This document shows, one piece after another, positions 24,150 to 33,502 of a stretch of 64,000 nt of DNA (its first letter is position 1; every line of letters begins with the position of its first letter). The DNA is from Poseidonibacter parvus (GTDB lineage: Bacteria; Campylobacterota; Campylobacteria; Campylobacterales; Arcobacteraceae). The DNA lies in contig NZ_CP019070.1 of assembly GCF_001956695.1 (NCBI RefSeq), positions 1,550,001 through 1,614,000 of the forward strand, read 5' to 3'. The notes beneath the pieces were generated by a model, which was not told where the DNA came from, did not search any database, and worked only from the letters and a program-made list of their open reading frames with translations. A program made the translations under genes and the position numbers.

Positions 24150-26693
24150 CTAATTCCCACAGTTGATTTCTCTAATTTTGTTTAATTTATCAAATACAAT
24201 TTCAATATTTGTTTCAATATTTCTTGTAACTGCAAATATTTGTCCATTATCATAATCTTGTGCATATAAATCTACCGTATCTTGAACCATAGTATGTACT
24301 CTACTATGTGCTTCTAATAACTCTTCCCATTCTTTAGTTTTTGCAAACTCACTATTTGAATTTGCATCAATCCATTTACCAAGATTACACTCATGATGAT
24401 TTTTAACTTTGAAAGTATGTCCAGATTTACATTCAGCAAAGTTAACATTTTTAAATGAAATATGATCTGATTTTAATTTATTTATATCAAAAATCATATC
24501 TGTGTCACAAATTCTTTTTTTTGCTTCTTTATCAAATGATGTTTTATTTACAGCACTTTGTAATTGAACAGCTAAAGATGTTGTAACATCTGCCATTTCA
24601 TTAATAGTTGAAGCTAAAGATGCATTTTGTTGTGTTGCTTGATCTAATGAATTAACTGTATCGTTTATTTGTGACATTGCAAGTTGTTGTTCTTTTGAAG
24701 CTGTTGCAACATCTTCAATAAGCTCTATTGTAGTTCCAATATTTTCATTTAACTCATTGTAACCACTAATCATTTTAGTAGTAATTTCTTTTCCATCTTT
24801 TGCTTTTGATGTTGCACTTTCAACTAAATCTTTTATTTCTTTTGCCGCTTCTGCACTTCTACTTGCAAGATTTCGCACTTCTGCAGCAACAACTGCAAAA
24901 CCTTTTCCTGCTTCTCCTGCAGTTGCTGCTTCAACTGCTGCATTTAAAGAAAGAATATTTGTTTGGAAAGCAATTTGATCAATTACTGAAATTGATTCAT
25001 ATATTGCATTTACTTCAACACTTAAGTGTTCCATTGATTCAGATGTTTTAAATGCTAAATCTTTTCCAACTTCATTTGATTTAGTTACATTTTGCGCATA
25101 TTGAGCCATTTTTGTAGCACTTTGACTACTTTTATCAATAGTTGCAGAAATTTCTTCAATTGCTGCTGCTGTTTGCTCTAATGATGCAGCTTGAGCGTTT
25201 GATGAATCACTTAAACTTTTAGATGCATCAGATAATTCACTTGCACTATTTGTTAATTTATAATTTGATTCATCAATTAAACACATAACTTCATTAATAG
25301 TTGATTGAGTAACTTTTGTACCAGAAAATAATGATGCAACAGAACCTGTTAAACCTTCAATTTCTGGTATTGGCTTATCATATTTTGCGTTTGCTAAATC
25401 AACTAATACATTAGATAACTGAGCTAAGTTTGACTGCATAGTACTAATCATATTATTGATTTCAATAACTAATGAATCAACTTCAACAGAATGAGCTTTT
25501 CCTTTAATTCTATCATTTAATAAACCTGTATTAACTTTTTCTATAACTATTCTAGTTTCATCAATAACAAGCTTATCTTGATTTAATCCTTCATCAATAG
25601 AATCTAAATATTCATTGAAACTTGTAACAACATCACCAATTTCATCTTTTGATTTTACTTCTATTCTTGTTGAATCTAATGATGAATTATTTTTAATTTG
25701 GTCAATTGAATCTTTTAAATTTAAAATAGGAGTTATAATATTTTTTTTCATATTTATTATAGAAATAATCATTGTTAATAATAAAGCAATAACTAAAATT
25801 GTTAAGGCAACCCAAATTATTGATGAAGCATTGTTTACAGCAACTTCTACTTTATGAATATTTCTTATAGTTACTGCAATACCAAGTTTTTTACCATTAA
25901 AATCTTTTATATCAATAAAAGAATAAAAATATTTATCATCAAGTAAATATTTATTTTTAATTAATTCATCAAAATTAATATTTTTTAAATCACTTAATAT
26001 TTCTTCATTAACAAACTTTTGTGAAATAATGTATTTGTTTAATTTCTTTTTTTCATCAACTTTTGCAACAGAGAGTGAACTATCCATAAGTAATAAAAAA
26101 CCATCACCAATTTTATCAAAAGATTTTGCAACAGAATTAACACCTTGCATAAATTCTAATGAACCTAAGTGATTATTTTCATTATCCATAATTGGAACAA
26201 CAGACCTAATACTAAGTCCTGCTTTTCCAACTTCAAAAGTATTAACAGAATTTTTAGTATTATTTACTTTTACAACACTACTTCTAAATGAACTTAAATC
26301 GTCTCCAAACTTATCACTTTTCCATGATCGTAGAAAAGATTTATTATCTTTTGTATGAACGTGAACTTTAATATTTTTAAATGGAGTATGTGCTTTCATA
26401 TTTTTTGATAATGATTCTAATGCTTTTATAGATAATAATCTATCATTTAAAGATAAAGCATTTTTTATCATTCCATCATTTGCAATTGAGATAGCATTTG
26501 ATATACCAACATCTAGCTTTGATCTAAGTTTTTCACTAGCTAAGTAGTTTAATTCAACACTTGTATCATTATAAACTTGCTGCTGTAAATCATTCTTATA
26601 CTTATTTAAAATAAAATAACCAATAATCAACATAACTAAAGTAACTATAATAGTTACCCATGCTGACTTTTTTGCAAGACTCATACTATTCAT
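24150..26693 (-). CDS. methyl-accepting chemotaxis protein with CZB domain
   Basis: An 847-aa chemoreceptor. Membrane helices lie at about residues 10-30 and 292-315, with a dCache-type periplasmic sensor between them ([21 protein letters not shown]). HAMP follows, then the coiled-coil signalling domain with the hairpin tip around [20 protein letters not shown] and [13 protein letters not shown]. The C-terminal 110 residues form a chemoreceptor zinc-binding (CZB) domain with [17 protein letters not shown] and HSRVH, its 3His-1Cys set. CZB links zinc, and in Helicobacter bleach or oxidant, to chemotaxis. AAAGGG precedes the ATG. It forms a pair with the PAS gene. Confidence 0.93.
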   Translation of the reverse strand: MNSMSLAKKSAWVTIIVTLVMLIIGYFILNKYKNDLQQQVYNDTSVELNYLASEKLRSKLDVGISNAISIANDGMIKNALSLNDRLLSIKALESLSKNMKAHTPFKNIKVHVHTKDNKSFLRSWKSDKFGDDLSSFRSSVVKVNNTKNSVNTFEVGKAGLSIRSVVPIMDNENNHLGSLEFMQGVNSVAKSFDKIGDGFLLLMDSSLSVAKVDEKKKLNKYIISQKFVNEEILSDLKNINFDELIKNKYLLDDKYFYSFIDIKDFNGKKLGIAVTIRNIHKVEVAVNNASSIIWVALTILVIALLLTMIISIINMKKNIITPILNLKDSIDQIKNNSSLDSTRIEVKSKDEIGDVVTSFNEYLDSIDEGLNQDKLVIDETRIVIEKVNTGLLNDRIKGKAHSVEVDSLVIEINNMISTMQSNLAQLSNVLVDLANAKYDKPIPEIEGLTGSVASLFSGTKVTQSTINEVMCLIDESNYKLTNSASELSDASKSLSDSSNAQAASLEQTAAAIEEISATIDKSSQSATKMAQYAQNVTKSNEVGKDLAFKTSESMEHLSVEVNAIYESISVIDQIAFQTNILSLNAAVEAATAGEAGKGFAVVAAEVRNLASRSAEAAKEIKDLVESATSKAKDGKEITTKMISGYNELNENIGTTIELIEDVATASKEQQLAMSQINDTVNSLDQATQQNASLASTINEMADVTTSLAVQLQSAVNKTSFDKEAKKRICDTDMIFDINKLKSDHISFKNVNFAECKSGHTFKVKNHHECNLGKWIDANSNSEFAKTKEWEELLEAHSRVHTMVQDTVDLYAQDYDNGQIFAVTRNIETNIEIVFDKLNKIREINCGN

Positions 26694-26814
26694 TTTAGTA
26701 CCCTTTAATACATTTTTATTAATTCATTATAGTATTTTTATTATTAAAATAAGTTATACTAGATTATAAAAATAAAATAATAATAATTATATTTATAAAT
26801 TGATTATACATATG

Positions 26815-26846
26815 ATAATTAGATATCCTAAAGGATAAATAATTAT
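26815..26846 (-). terminator. hairpin after the TonB receptor gene
   Basis: ATAATT/AATTAT and TATCCT/AGGATA arms nest around a two-base loop, just beyond the stop of the receptor on the minus strand. The stem is AT-rich with an internal bulge and lacks a strong T-run. Confidence 0.35.
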
Positions 26847-27949
26847 CTATTATCATGTATTAGTTTAAAAAGTCATTCTAAGACCAGTAAAGTAGTAAGT
26901 CCCTACATTTGTGCCAATTTCTTCATCAACTTCTTTATTAAAAATATTATCAATACCAATGTAATACTCTATATTTTTATTGATTTGATATTGCGCACCT
27001 AAATCAACCAATGTATAGGCATTTGCTTCTTCAGTATTTGTTGAGTTTGTGAATTGCTTACCTATATATCTAAGCATTAAATTTGTATTAAATGCATCAG
27101 TGATTTTATAATTTGTATTAAATGAAACAGAAATATCAGGTGTATAAGTTAACTCTTTTCCTGTACTTTCATCTTCTGTTTTCAAATATGTTGCATTTAT
27201 TCCAAAATCGATATTTTTATTTAAGCTATAATCAAAAGAAACTTCAGCCCCTTTAATATCAACTTTATCAATGTTTTCTGATGTATAATATTTTGTAGAA
27301 GAGTTAGAGTCATTATATGAGACTAAATCAATTTTATCTTTTACTTTATTATTAAAGATTGTGAATGTAGATGAAAGGTTTTTATATTTATTTGATAATG
27401 ATAGTTCAAACGTTTGAGACTGTTCAGGTTTTAAGTCATAAGCTTCTGTTTTAATAGTATTAATAACTTCAGCACCATATCTTTTTGCTCCCTTATAATA
27501 CATAGAATTAACATAAAGTTCAGCAATATCAGGTGTTCTGTATCCTTGTGCATAATTTGCTCTAATACTAGTATTATCCGTTAAATTTTTAACAAGTCCT
27601 GCTTGAAGGGTGATTTTATTATCAGCATTTGAAATATTGTCATATCTAGCACCAATAATTGCATTTAGCGTATCAGAAAACTCTATTTCATCTTGAATAA
27701 ATAAAGATTTATATTTTACAATTTTTGTAACAAATTCACTTGATGATGCAATAGGATTGATTGCTCCCGAGTCTCTAGTTTCTTTTCTATATTCAAGACC
27801 TGTTGTAATAATATTTGAATCATTTAAAATATAAGTTAAACCTGATTCTAAAGTATCAATAGTAACATTTGCACTAAATTTTGTATTTGTAGAACCATCA
27901 AATGTTAATGGATCTGTATAGTTTCTTTTTTTATAATATGATCTATATA

Positions 27950-27975
27950 TGGAGTGGTAACATGAATTCATACTC
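27950..27975 (+). repeat. left terminal inverted repeat of the IS
   Basis: Begins TGGAGTGGTAAC and continues with AATTCATAC. It pairs with the right end at 21 of 26 positions. Confidence 0.85.
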
Positions 27976-28021
27976 GGAATTTAACAATTCTGAGATAAAA
28001 TAAAATGAATAAAGGTTACAA

Positions 28022-28318
28022 ATGAGAAAGAGTAAATACAGTAAAGAGTTCAAAGATTCCACAGTACAATTAATTTTAAATGATGGTGAAAGCGTTGTAA
28101 AAGTAGCAAAAGATTTAGGTTTAAATACAAAGACATTATATCATTGGGTTACTATATATAAAAAAGCTCATAATATACCAATACGAGATATAAATTCTTC
28201 TTCTAAAGAAAGTGATAATGAAGAACTAAAACGACTGAGACGTGAGAATAAAATACTAAAACAAGAAAGAGACATTTTAAAAAAGGCAGCAGCATACTTC
28301 GCAAAAGAAACTCTATAA
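28022..28318 (+). CDS. IS3-family OrfA, DNA-binding part of the transposase
   Basis: A 98-aa protein with the usual helix-turn-helix (KYSKEFKDSTVQLILN, VVKVAKDLGLNTKTLYHWV) and a leucine-zipper-like tail (ELKRLRRENKILKQERDILK). Near its end the slippery heptamer A AAA AAG (28279-28285) is in the correct frame for a -1 shift, which would yield the OrfAB transposase. AAAGG precedes the ATG. Confidence 0.93.
   Translation: MRKSKYSKEFKDSTVQLILNDGESVVKVAKDLGLNTKTLYHWVTIYKKAHNIPIRDINSSSKESDNEELKRLRRENKILKQERDILKKAAAYFAKETL
28279..28285 (+). promoter_or_regulatory. programmed -1 frameshift heptamer in the IS
   Basis: A AAA AAG in the orfA frame (codons TTA AAA AAG). Slipping back one base enters the orfB frame, which has no stop between there and the orfB start. 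It is the standard heptamer of IS3-family elements. Confidence 0.85.
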
Positions 28319-28365
28319 GGTATGCTTGGATATTTGAGAATAAAAAGAGTTTTAGCATTAAGCTT

Positions 28366-29196
28366 ATGTGTAAAGTTGTTAAAGTAGATTTATCTTCTTA
28401 TTACCATTGGATAAAAACAGGGTCTGTTGTAAAAAAAGTAGATAAAAAACTTAATGAATTAATTGAGATTATTTTTCTTCAAGGTAGGAATAACTACGGT
28501 ACTCGTAGGATTAGAGATAAACTAAAAGAATTATATGGATTAATTATTTCAAGAAGACGTATTTCAAATATCATGAAAGATTTAAATCTAAAAGTTAAAA
28601 TGAAAAGAAGATATAAAAATACAACTGATTCTAATCATAATCTGCCAATTGCACCTAATATCTTAAATAGAGACTTTTATGCTTCAAGTCCAGATCAAAA
28701 ATATGTAGGGGATATTACTTACATTCCAACAGGTGAAGGCTGGTTATATTTAGCAACGGTAATTGACCTATACTCAAGAAAAGTAGTTGGCTGGAGCATG
28801 GATGATACGATGAAAGTATCATTGGTAAATGATGCATTAAGTATGGCAATACTTCATAGGAATCCACCTTCTGGACTCATTTGGCACACAGATAGAGGCT
28901 CACAATATGCTTCTTATAGCCATAAAGATTTATTATTAAAAAACAATATTACACAAAGTATGAGTCGAAAAGGCAATTGCTGGGACAATTCTGTTGCTGA
29001 GAGTTTTTTTAAATCATTGAAACAAGAATTAGTTTATAACACATATTTTTATACAAAGAAACAAGCTAAAAAAGAGATATTTGAATATATTGAATTTTAT
29101 TATAATAGAGTTAGAAGTCATAGTTATGTAGGAAATTTATCTCCTGTTAAATTTGAAGAAAAACAAAATGCGTTACAAAGTGAAATGGTGGCTTAG
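28366..29196 (+). CDS. IS3-family OrfB, DDE integrase part of the transposase
   Basis: The retroviral-type integrase core is intact: first Asp in YVGDITYIPT, second in HTDRGSQYAS, Glu in CWDNSVAESFFKSLK. The frame is open further back, through YAWIFENKKSFSIKLMCKVV, to the slip site at 28279-28285, so the working product is the OrfAB fusion made by a -1 frameshift; the first ATG lies at 28366. Length and motifs fit IS3/IS150-type elements. Confidence 0.93.
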   Translation: MCKVVKVDLSSYYHWIKTGSVVKKVDKKLNELIEIIFLQGRNNYGTRRIRDKLKELYGLIISRRRISNIMKDLNLKVKMKRRYKNTTDSNHNLPIAPNILNRDFYASSPDQKYVGDITYIPTGEGWLYLATVIDLYSRKVVGWSMDDTMKVSLVNDALSMAILHRNPPSGLIWHTDRGSQYASYSHKDLLLKNNITQSMSRKGNCWDNSVAESFFKSLKQELVYNTYFYTKKQAKKEIFEYIEFYYNRVRSHSYVGNLSPVKFEEKQNALQSEMVA

Positions 29197-29210
29197 GGAT
29201 AAGCAAAAAA

Positions 29211-29236
29211 GTGTATGAATTTTAGTTACCTCTCCA
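29211..29236 (-). repeat. right terminal inverted repeat of the IS
   Basis: Read on the minus strand it begins TGGAGAGGTAAC and continues with AATTCATAC, mirroring the left end. Confidence 0.85.
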
Positions 29237-30221
29237 ATAGTTTTGTATTCATTGATAAATCATCATTTATAATATAGTTAAAATCACTTGAAATATCAAT
29301 TCTTCTATTTTTATCTTCAGAATTTACAGGAGTATTTGTAATTAAGCCTCCAAGAGATGACGCAGCATTTCCTAAGTATTGTCCTTCTCTATTTTCTGTA
29401 AAATAGTTTAAATCAAACCCTGCTGTAAAATTATCTGAAAAATCATATTCTAATCTTGTTCCAATAGTTCTAACAGTAGCTTCATCTTTATACGTTACAT
29501 CATAATCTCCAGATGCATTATCTAAAGGATATGAGTTTAAATCTGCTCCCGAACTTGGATTAATAGCTTGCTGTGTATATGATTTGTTTTCTGTGTAAGG
29601 AGTTGTATCATCAATAGATGCATGGATTTTATATTTAAATTTACCTACACGTCCTCTATTTGTTAGGTTTGCATTTTTATTTATAGCCTCCCCCTCACTA
29701 TTTGAACCATATTTTAAATCTAATGTTGTAACATTTTTATCTATTTTCTTTGTAATAATATTAATTACACCTCCAATAGCATCAGAACCATATAAAGTAG
29801 ACATTGAACCTTTAACTATCTCAATTCGTTCAATCATTGAAGATGTTATTCTAGTCATTTCGTATGGACTTTCAGTTTCTCCTGATAATCTTTTACCATC
29901 AATTAAAATCAGTGTACCATTTGATCCCATACCTCTTAATGAAATAGAAGCTTTTGATGAAGAACTAGGGTGTGGGAACCTTCCATATTGTGCATTTATA
30001 GATGGTATTTTTTGTAAAATTTTATCTAATGTAGAAGCACCAGTTTTTTCTATATCTTTTTCTGTAATAACAACAACAGATGCAGTTACTCCATCGATAG
30101 ATTTTTCAGTTTTAGTCGCAGTCGTAATTGTAATTTTATCTAAAGTACTTGCTTGTATAGTAGTGCTAGATACTAGTCCTATAAGTGCAGTTGATAGTAT
30201 TTTATTATGCATTATTTATCC

Positions 30222-30584
30222 TTATATATAGTTATTTACTCTCGTTTTTGAGAATGTATCATCTTTGAGATATTTAACTTTATTTATTTTTATGTTTTTT
30301 TCATTAACACATTTAATTATTATTGACTTTAATCCATCATTTTTATTACTTTGTTTTAAATATTTAGATTCAATTAAATCACAATAATCCTCTATATCTT
30401 TTTTTAGACCCTTGCTTTTAAATTTAGCTAAGACTTTTCTAAATTCATTTATATTCTCCTTATTAGCAAATTCTTTTATGATGTTAATTCTCGAATCAGA
30501 TGATGATAATATCGTTTCTAAAGCACAAACATTTTTATTTGTAAAAGCATCTTTGAAAACTGTATTTATGTTAATAAAAATCAT
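30222..30584 (-). CDS. small unknown protein upstream of the TonB receptor
   Basis: A 120-aa soluble, Lys/Asn-rich, mostly helical protein (MIFININTVFKDAF...LAKFKSKGLKKDIEDYC). No signal peptide or known domain is seen. The start at 30584 overlaps the stop of a 29-codon ORF as ATGA, with AAGGA upstream, which fits coupled translation; an in-frame ATG further up (30626) lies inside that ORF. The receptor gene follows after nine bases. Its place in an iron-regulated receptor operon suggests a role in that uptake or its control; there is no direct evidence. Confidence 0.6.
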   Translation of the reverse strand: MIFININTVFKDAFTNKNVCALETILSSSDSRINIIKEFANKENINEFRKVLAKFKSKGLKKDIEDYCDLIESKYLKQSNKNDGLKSIIIKCVNEKNIKINKVKYLKDDTFSKTRVNNYI

Positions 30585-30670
30585 TTTTGATCCTTTTTCT
30601 TTTGATTCTTTTTCATTGCATTCCATCTCTTTTGTAAATCATCCATATCAATAGTTTCGTTTTCTTTCAT
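30581..30670 (-). CDS. 29-aa leader ORF of the receptor operon
   Basis: ATG 30670 has a strong AAGGAG site. The peptide MKENETIDMDDLQKRWNAMK continues with a Lys/Gln/Asp tail, KNQKKKDQK. It ends in an ATGA overlap with the 120-aa gene. A Fur-box-like sequence lies just upstream. It may be a real small protein or a translated leader controlling the next gene. Confidence 0.55.
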   Translation of the reverse strand: MKENETIDMDDLQKRWNAMKKNQKKKDQK

Positions 30671-30681
30671 TGTTCACTCCT

Positions 30682-30756
30682 TAATTGATAACTATTATTA
30701 AAAAGAAATAATAACAATTTAATCTTAGAAAATTATTAATTTTGATAATCATTCTT
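30682..30756 (-). promoter_or_regulatory. two Fur-box-like sites before the receptor operon
   Basis: AATTTTGATAATCATTCTT (30738-30756) matches the 19-bp consensus GATAATGATAATCATTATC at 14 positions; a weaker site (TTGATAACTATTATTAA, about 30684-30700) lies next to the ribosome site of the leader ORF. Iron repression through Fur is the likely meaning. Confidence 0.6.
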
Positions 30757-30814
30757 AAAATTATAACGGAATTAAATTTTTAATTATTGATACAGATCAT
30801 TTCTTTTTAAATTT

Positions 30815-30835
30815 AATTATGATAACAATTATCAT
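30815..30835 (+). promoter_or_regulatory. Fur box of the ABC importer operon
   Basis: AATTATGATAACAATTATC (30815-30833) agrees with the Fur consensus at 15 of 19 positions and contains the perfect palindrome ATGATAA-CAA-TTATCAT (30819-30835). It lies about 60 bp before the binding-protein start. Confidence 0.7.
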
Positions 30836-30893
30836 CATTAAATATAATATTAAGATTTATTATAATAACATTCAAAAAAACAAAGGATTTAAA

Positions 30894-31874
30894 ATGTTTA
30901 AAACACTAATTACAGTACTTGTACTACTTTCTTGCGTAAATATAAATGCACAAGATAAATTAAAAAAACTAGTATTAAGTGGTCCAGTAGCTTCTGTTTC
31001 TCATCCACTTATTCATATGGTTAAGACTGGCGCTTTAAATGATATTGCAGAAGTAGTTGAGTTTAAGTTATGGAAAAATCCAGATGAATTAAGAGCTTTA
31101 ACTTTAAAAAATAGAGCTGATTTTATTGCAGTTCCGACAAACGTAGCTGCTAATCTTTATAATAGAGGTGTGAGAATAAAGCTCTTAAATGTTTCTGTTT
31201 GGGGAATATTAGGAATGATTACAAGAGATGAAACTCTTAAAACATTAGCAGACTTTAAAGGTAAAGAAATAGCAATGCCTTTTAGAGCTGATATGCCAGA
31301 TATTATATTTGAAGAGCTTGTAAAAGCACAAGGGATGGATCCTAAAAAAGATTTCAAATTAAAATATATGAGTAATCCTTTTGATGCAATGCAAAACTTA
31401 ATTTTAAGACAAGTAGATCATGCATTACTAGCAGAACCAGCAATTTCTATTGCTTTAATGAAGACAGGTTCATTTCCTTTAAAACTTGTAGCACCTGATT
31501 TATATAGAAGCGTTGATCTACAAAAAGAATGGGGAAAAACTTTTAAAGTTGAGTCAAAAGTTCCACAAGCGGGAATGTCTGTTATTGGAGATATGATTTT
31601 AAATAAAAAAGCAATCAAAAGATTTAATGAAGAGTATGCAAAATCATTACAATGGTATAAAAACAATCCTAAAGAAGCTGCTAGCATTGTAGTAGAAGAA
31701 ATACCAATGCTTGATGAAGCTGGAGTTGCCGAAAGTATTAAACATGTTCAGTTAAATACAGTAAGCGCAGAAGATTCAAAAGAAGACTTAGAATTCTTCT
31801 ATAAATTATTAGAAAAAAACAATCCTAAAACAATTGGTGGTAAATTACCTAATGATGCTTTCTATTTCAGATAA
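30894..31874 (+). CDS. ABC transporter substrate-binding protein, NitT/TauT-like
   Basis: A 326-aa periplasmic protein with a signal peptide (MFKTLITVLVLLSCVNINA). The fold is of the NMT1/SsuA/NitT type (LKKLVLSGPVASVSHPLIHM, ADFIAVPTNVAANLYNRG, FKGKEIAMPFRADMP, HALLAEPAISIALMKTG). The start at 30894 has AAAGGA; an in-frame ATG at 30819 lies within the Fur box and is not credible. It leads an operon of permease, ATPase and NnrS-like protein. Relatives bind sulfonates, nitrate, pyrimidines or thiamin precursors. Fur boxes and the divergent TonB receptor suggest an iron- or haem-linked ligand. Confidence 0.85.
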   Translation: MFKTLITVLVLLSCVNINAQDKLKKLVLSGPVASVSHPLIHMVKTGALNDIAEVVEFKLWKNPDELRALTLKNRADFIAVPTNVAANLYNRGVRIKLLNVSVWGILGMITRDETLKTLADFKGKEIAMPFRADMPDIIFEELVKAQGMDPKKDFKLKYMSNPFDAMQNLILRQVDHALLAEPAISIALMKTGSFPLKLVAPDLYRSVDLQKEWGKTFKVESKVPQAGMSVIGDMILNKKAIKRFNEEYAKSLQWYKNNPKEAASIVVEEIPMLDEAGVAESIKHVQLNTVSAEDSKEDLEFFYKLLEKNNPKTIGGKLPNDAFYFR

Positions 31875-31931
31875 TAAGAATAAATATTGATATTAGTCAA
31901 TGTGGAAAAATAAGACCTCTGATATTATTAC

Positions 31932-31950
31932 AATAATGATTATCATTAAT
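31932..31950 (+). promoter_or_regulatory. Fur box inside the ABC operon
   Basis: AATAATGATTATCATTAAT matches the Fur consensus at 15 of 19 positions, 27 bp before the permease start. An internal iron-controlled promoter in addition to the one at 30.8 kb is suggested. Confidence 0.65.
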
Positions 31951-31976
31951 ATAAAATTTGATACTAAGGATATTTA

Positions 31977-32759
31977 GTGAAGTTTTTACTAAAAATATTA
32001 AAAGATTTTCCTGCTTACCTTTGGAGCGGATGGGGTGCGATTGCATCTATTCTACTTTTTATTGCTTCATGGGATGTAGGAAATCAAATTTACGGGGATT
32101 TAATACTCCCCTCCCCTTTAGAAACTTTCCAAACACTAGGACTGATGCTTCAAGATAAATCAGTAATTGAAGAAATTAAAACTACTTTATATCGTTCTGC
32201 TGTTGGTTTTGGTTTTTCATTACTTGTAGGATCAATTTTAGGTCTTCTTGCTGGTTTCTTTGCGACTGCATCAATGATGAGTCGTCCTATTGTTACAATT
32301 TTAATGGGAATGCCTCCAATTGCATGGATTGTACTTGCAATGATTTGGTTTGGAATGGGAGATGAAACTGTAATTTTTACAGTTGTTATTGCATCTTTTC
32401 CAATCATATTTGTAGGAGCATTACAAGGAACAAGAACATTAGAAGGAGATTTAAAAGAGATGGCTGATAGTTTTAACTTGCCATGGCATATGAAGTTTAT
32501 TGATGTTTATTTTCCTCATATTTTTTCTTATGTTTTTCCTGCATGGGTTAGTGGTCTTGGAATGGCTTGGAAGATAGTTGTTATGGCTGAATTACTTGCA
32601 ACTTCAAATGGTATTGGAGCTTCTTTAGCAGTTGCTAGAAGTCAACTTGATACACCGACAGCTTTAGCACTTGTTTCTATTATGGTTGGTTCATTAATGT
32701 TTATTGAATACATCATATTAGAACCTATAAAAAGAGAGGTTGAATTATGGCGAGTTTAG
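31977..32759 (+). CDS. ABC transporter permease, SsuC/TauC type
   Basis: A 260-aa inner-membrane permease with six helices. The BPD-type loop is visible around EMADSFNLPWHMKFIDVYFP...MAWKIVVMAELLA, close to the EAA signature of the nitrate/sulfonate/taurine class. The start is GTG with AAGGA seven bases before it. It overlaps the ATPase gene by 13 bases. Confidence 0.9.
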   Translation: MKFLLKILKDFPAYLWSGWGAIASILLFIASWDVGNQIYGDLILPSPLETFQTLGLMLQDKSVIEEIKTTLYRSAVGFGFSLLVGSILGLLAGFFATASMMSRPIVTILMGMPPIAWIVLAMIWFGMGDETVIFTVVIASFPIIFVGALQGTRTLEGDLKEMADSFNLPWHMKFIDVYFPHIFSYVFPAWVSGLGMAWKIVVMAELLATSNGIGASLAVARSQLDTPTALALVSIMVGSLMFIEYIILEPIKREVELWRV

Positions 32760-33502
32760 AATGTTTAGAAGTAAAAAGATTAAATCATAGTTTTGGTTTT
32801 ACTCAAATATTAAAAGATATAAACTTTTCAATAAAAAAAGGTGAGGTTTTATCAATAGTTGGGCCATCAGGTGGTGGAAAAACTACATTAATGCATTTAT
32901 GTGCAAATCTTCTTGATGTTCAAGAAGGAAGTGTAGAAAACACTTTTACTAGTTCATCTTTTGCTTTTCAAGAAGCAAGATTACTTCCATGGAAAAATGT
33001 TATTGATAATATAGCTATTGGTTTATTAGCAAAAGGTATTAAAAATAAAGTTGCTAAAAAAATGTCAGAAGAAATAGCACTAAAATTTGGATTAGAAAAA
33101 GATGATTTTGATAAATTTCCAAAAGATTTAAGTGGAGGAATGAAACAAAGAGTTTCTTTTGCAAGAGCTTTAGTTGTAAATCCATCTTTATTATTTCTTG
33201 ATGAACCCTTCTCTGCTTTAGATATTGGTTTAAAAATGGAGTTACAAACATACTTAATTCAAATGGTTAAAGAAAAGAACCTTACTATTTTATTTATTAC
33301 TCATGATTTAATGGAAGCGATTAGATTAAGCGACAAGATACATTTATTACAAGCTGACCCTGGTCATATAATAAAAGAGTTTGAATATGACTTATCGCAA
33401 GAAAAAAGAGATGATAAATTTGTTTATAATGAAACAGCAAAGATATTGCAAGATGAAACTATTATAAATACATTTGAATTACAAACAATAGGATTTAAAT
33501 AA
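32747..33502 (+). CDS. ABC transporter ATPase, SsuB/TauB type
   Basis: A 251-aa nucleotide-binding subunit: Walker A GPSGGGKTT, Q-loop SFAFQEARLLPW, signature LSGGMKQRVSFARAL, Walker B LLFLDEPFSALD, and the H-loop ITHDL. All elements are intact. The Q-loop-LLPW form is typical of the NitT/TauT class. Its stop overlaps the start of the NnrS-like gene. Confidence 0.93.
   Translation: MASLECLEVKRLNHSFGFTQILKDINFSIKKGEVLSIVGPSGGGKTTLMHLCANLLDVQEGSVENTFTSSSFAFQEARLLPWKNVIDNIAIGLLAKGIKNKVAKKMSEEIALKFGLEKDDFDKFPKDLSGGMKQRVSFARALVVNPSLLFLDEPFSALDIGLKMELQTYLIQMVKEKNLTILFITHDLMEAIRLSDKIHLLQADPGHIIKEFEYDLSQEKRDDKFVYNETAKILQDETIINTFELQTIGFK

Larger units (their letters stand above)
27950..29236 (+). mobile_element. 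complete IS3-family insertion sequence, 1287 bp
   Basis: The element is bounded by imperfect terminal repeats (21 of 26 positions match) that start TG and end CA, as IS3 elements do. It is flanked by a 3-bp target duplication, ATA at 27947-27949 and at 29237-29239. Inside are orfA and orfB with a programmed frameshift site, all intact, so it is probably still active. It interrupts a TonB receptor gene in the opposite orientation. Confidence 0.95.
26865..30212 (-). pseudogene. TonB-dependent receptor gene split by an IS3-family element
   Basis: The N-terminal part (29240-30212) has a signal peptide, a TonB-box-like start (ITITTATKTEK) and the plug (DGVTASVVVITEKDIE, LRGMGSNGTLILIDGKRL, MSTLYGSDAIGGVINIITKK). 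The C-terminal part (26865-27946) has barrel strands and ends in the expected Phe (YYFTGLRMTF). An IS element lies between them. Removing it and one copy of the 3-bp duplication joins ...MNTKL to YRSYYKKRNY... in frame, giving 685 aa, so the insertion is the only visible lesion. The plug type suits catecholate siderophores or haem; substrate not assigned. Fur-like boxes lie upstream. The first residues of the downstream open frame (MNSCYHS) come from the IS end and are not native. Confidence 0.92.

Noticed and set aside
24800-25051. Leu/Gln-rich open frame opposite the chemoreceptor signalling domain
   Set aside because: Complement of the Ala/Glu-rich coiled-coil codons; no start signal or protein-like composition.
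27947-27971. ATG 27971 as a native start of the C-terminal receptor half
   Set aside because: The first codons lie in the IS end; the native codons begin after the target duplication and join to the N-terminal half.
30819-30893. N-terminal extension of the NitT/TauT-like binding protein
   Set aside because: The in-frame ATG at 30819 lies within a Fur box, encodes an Ile/Asn/Tyr-rich stretch and would bury the signal peptide; ATG 30894 has a proper ribosome site.
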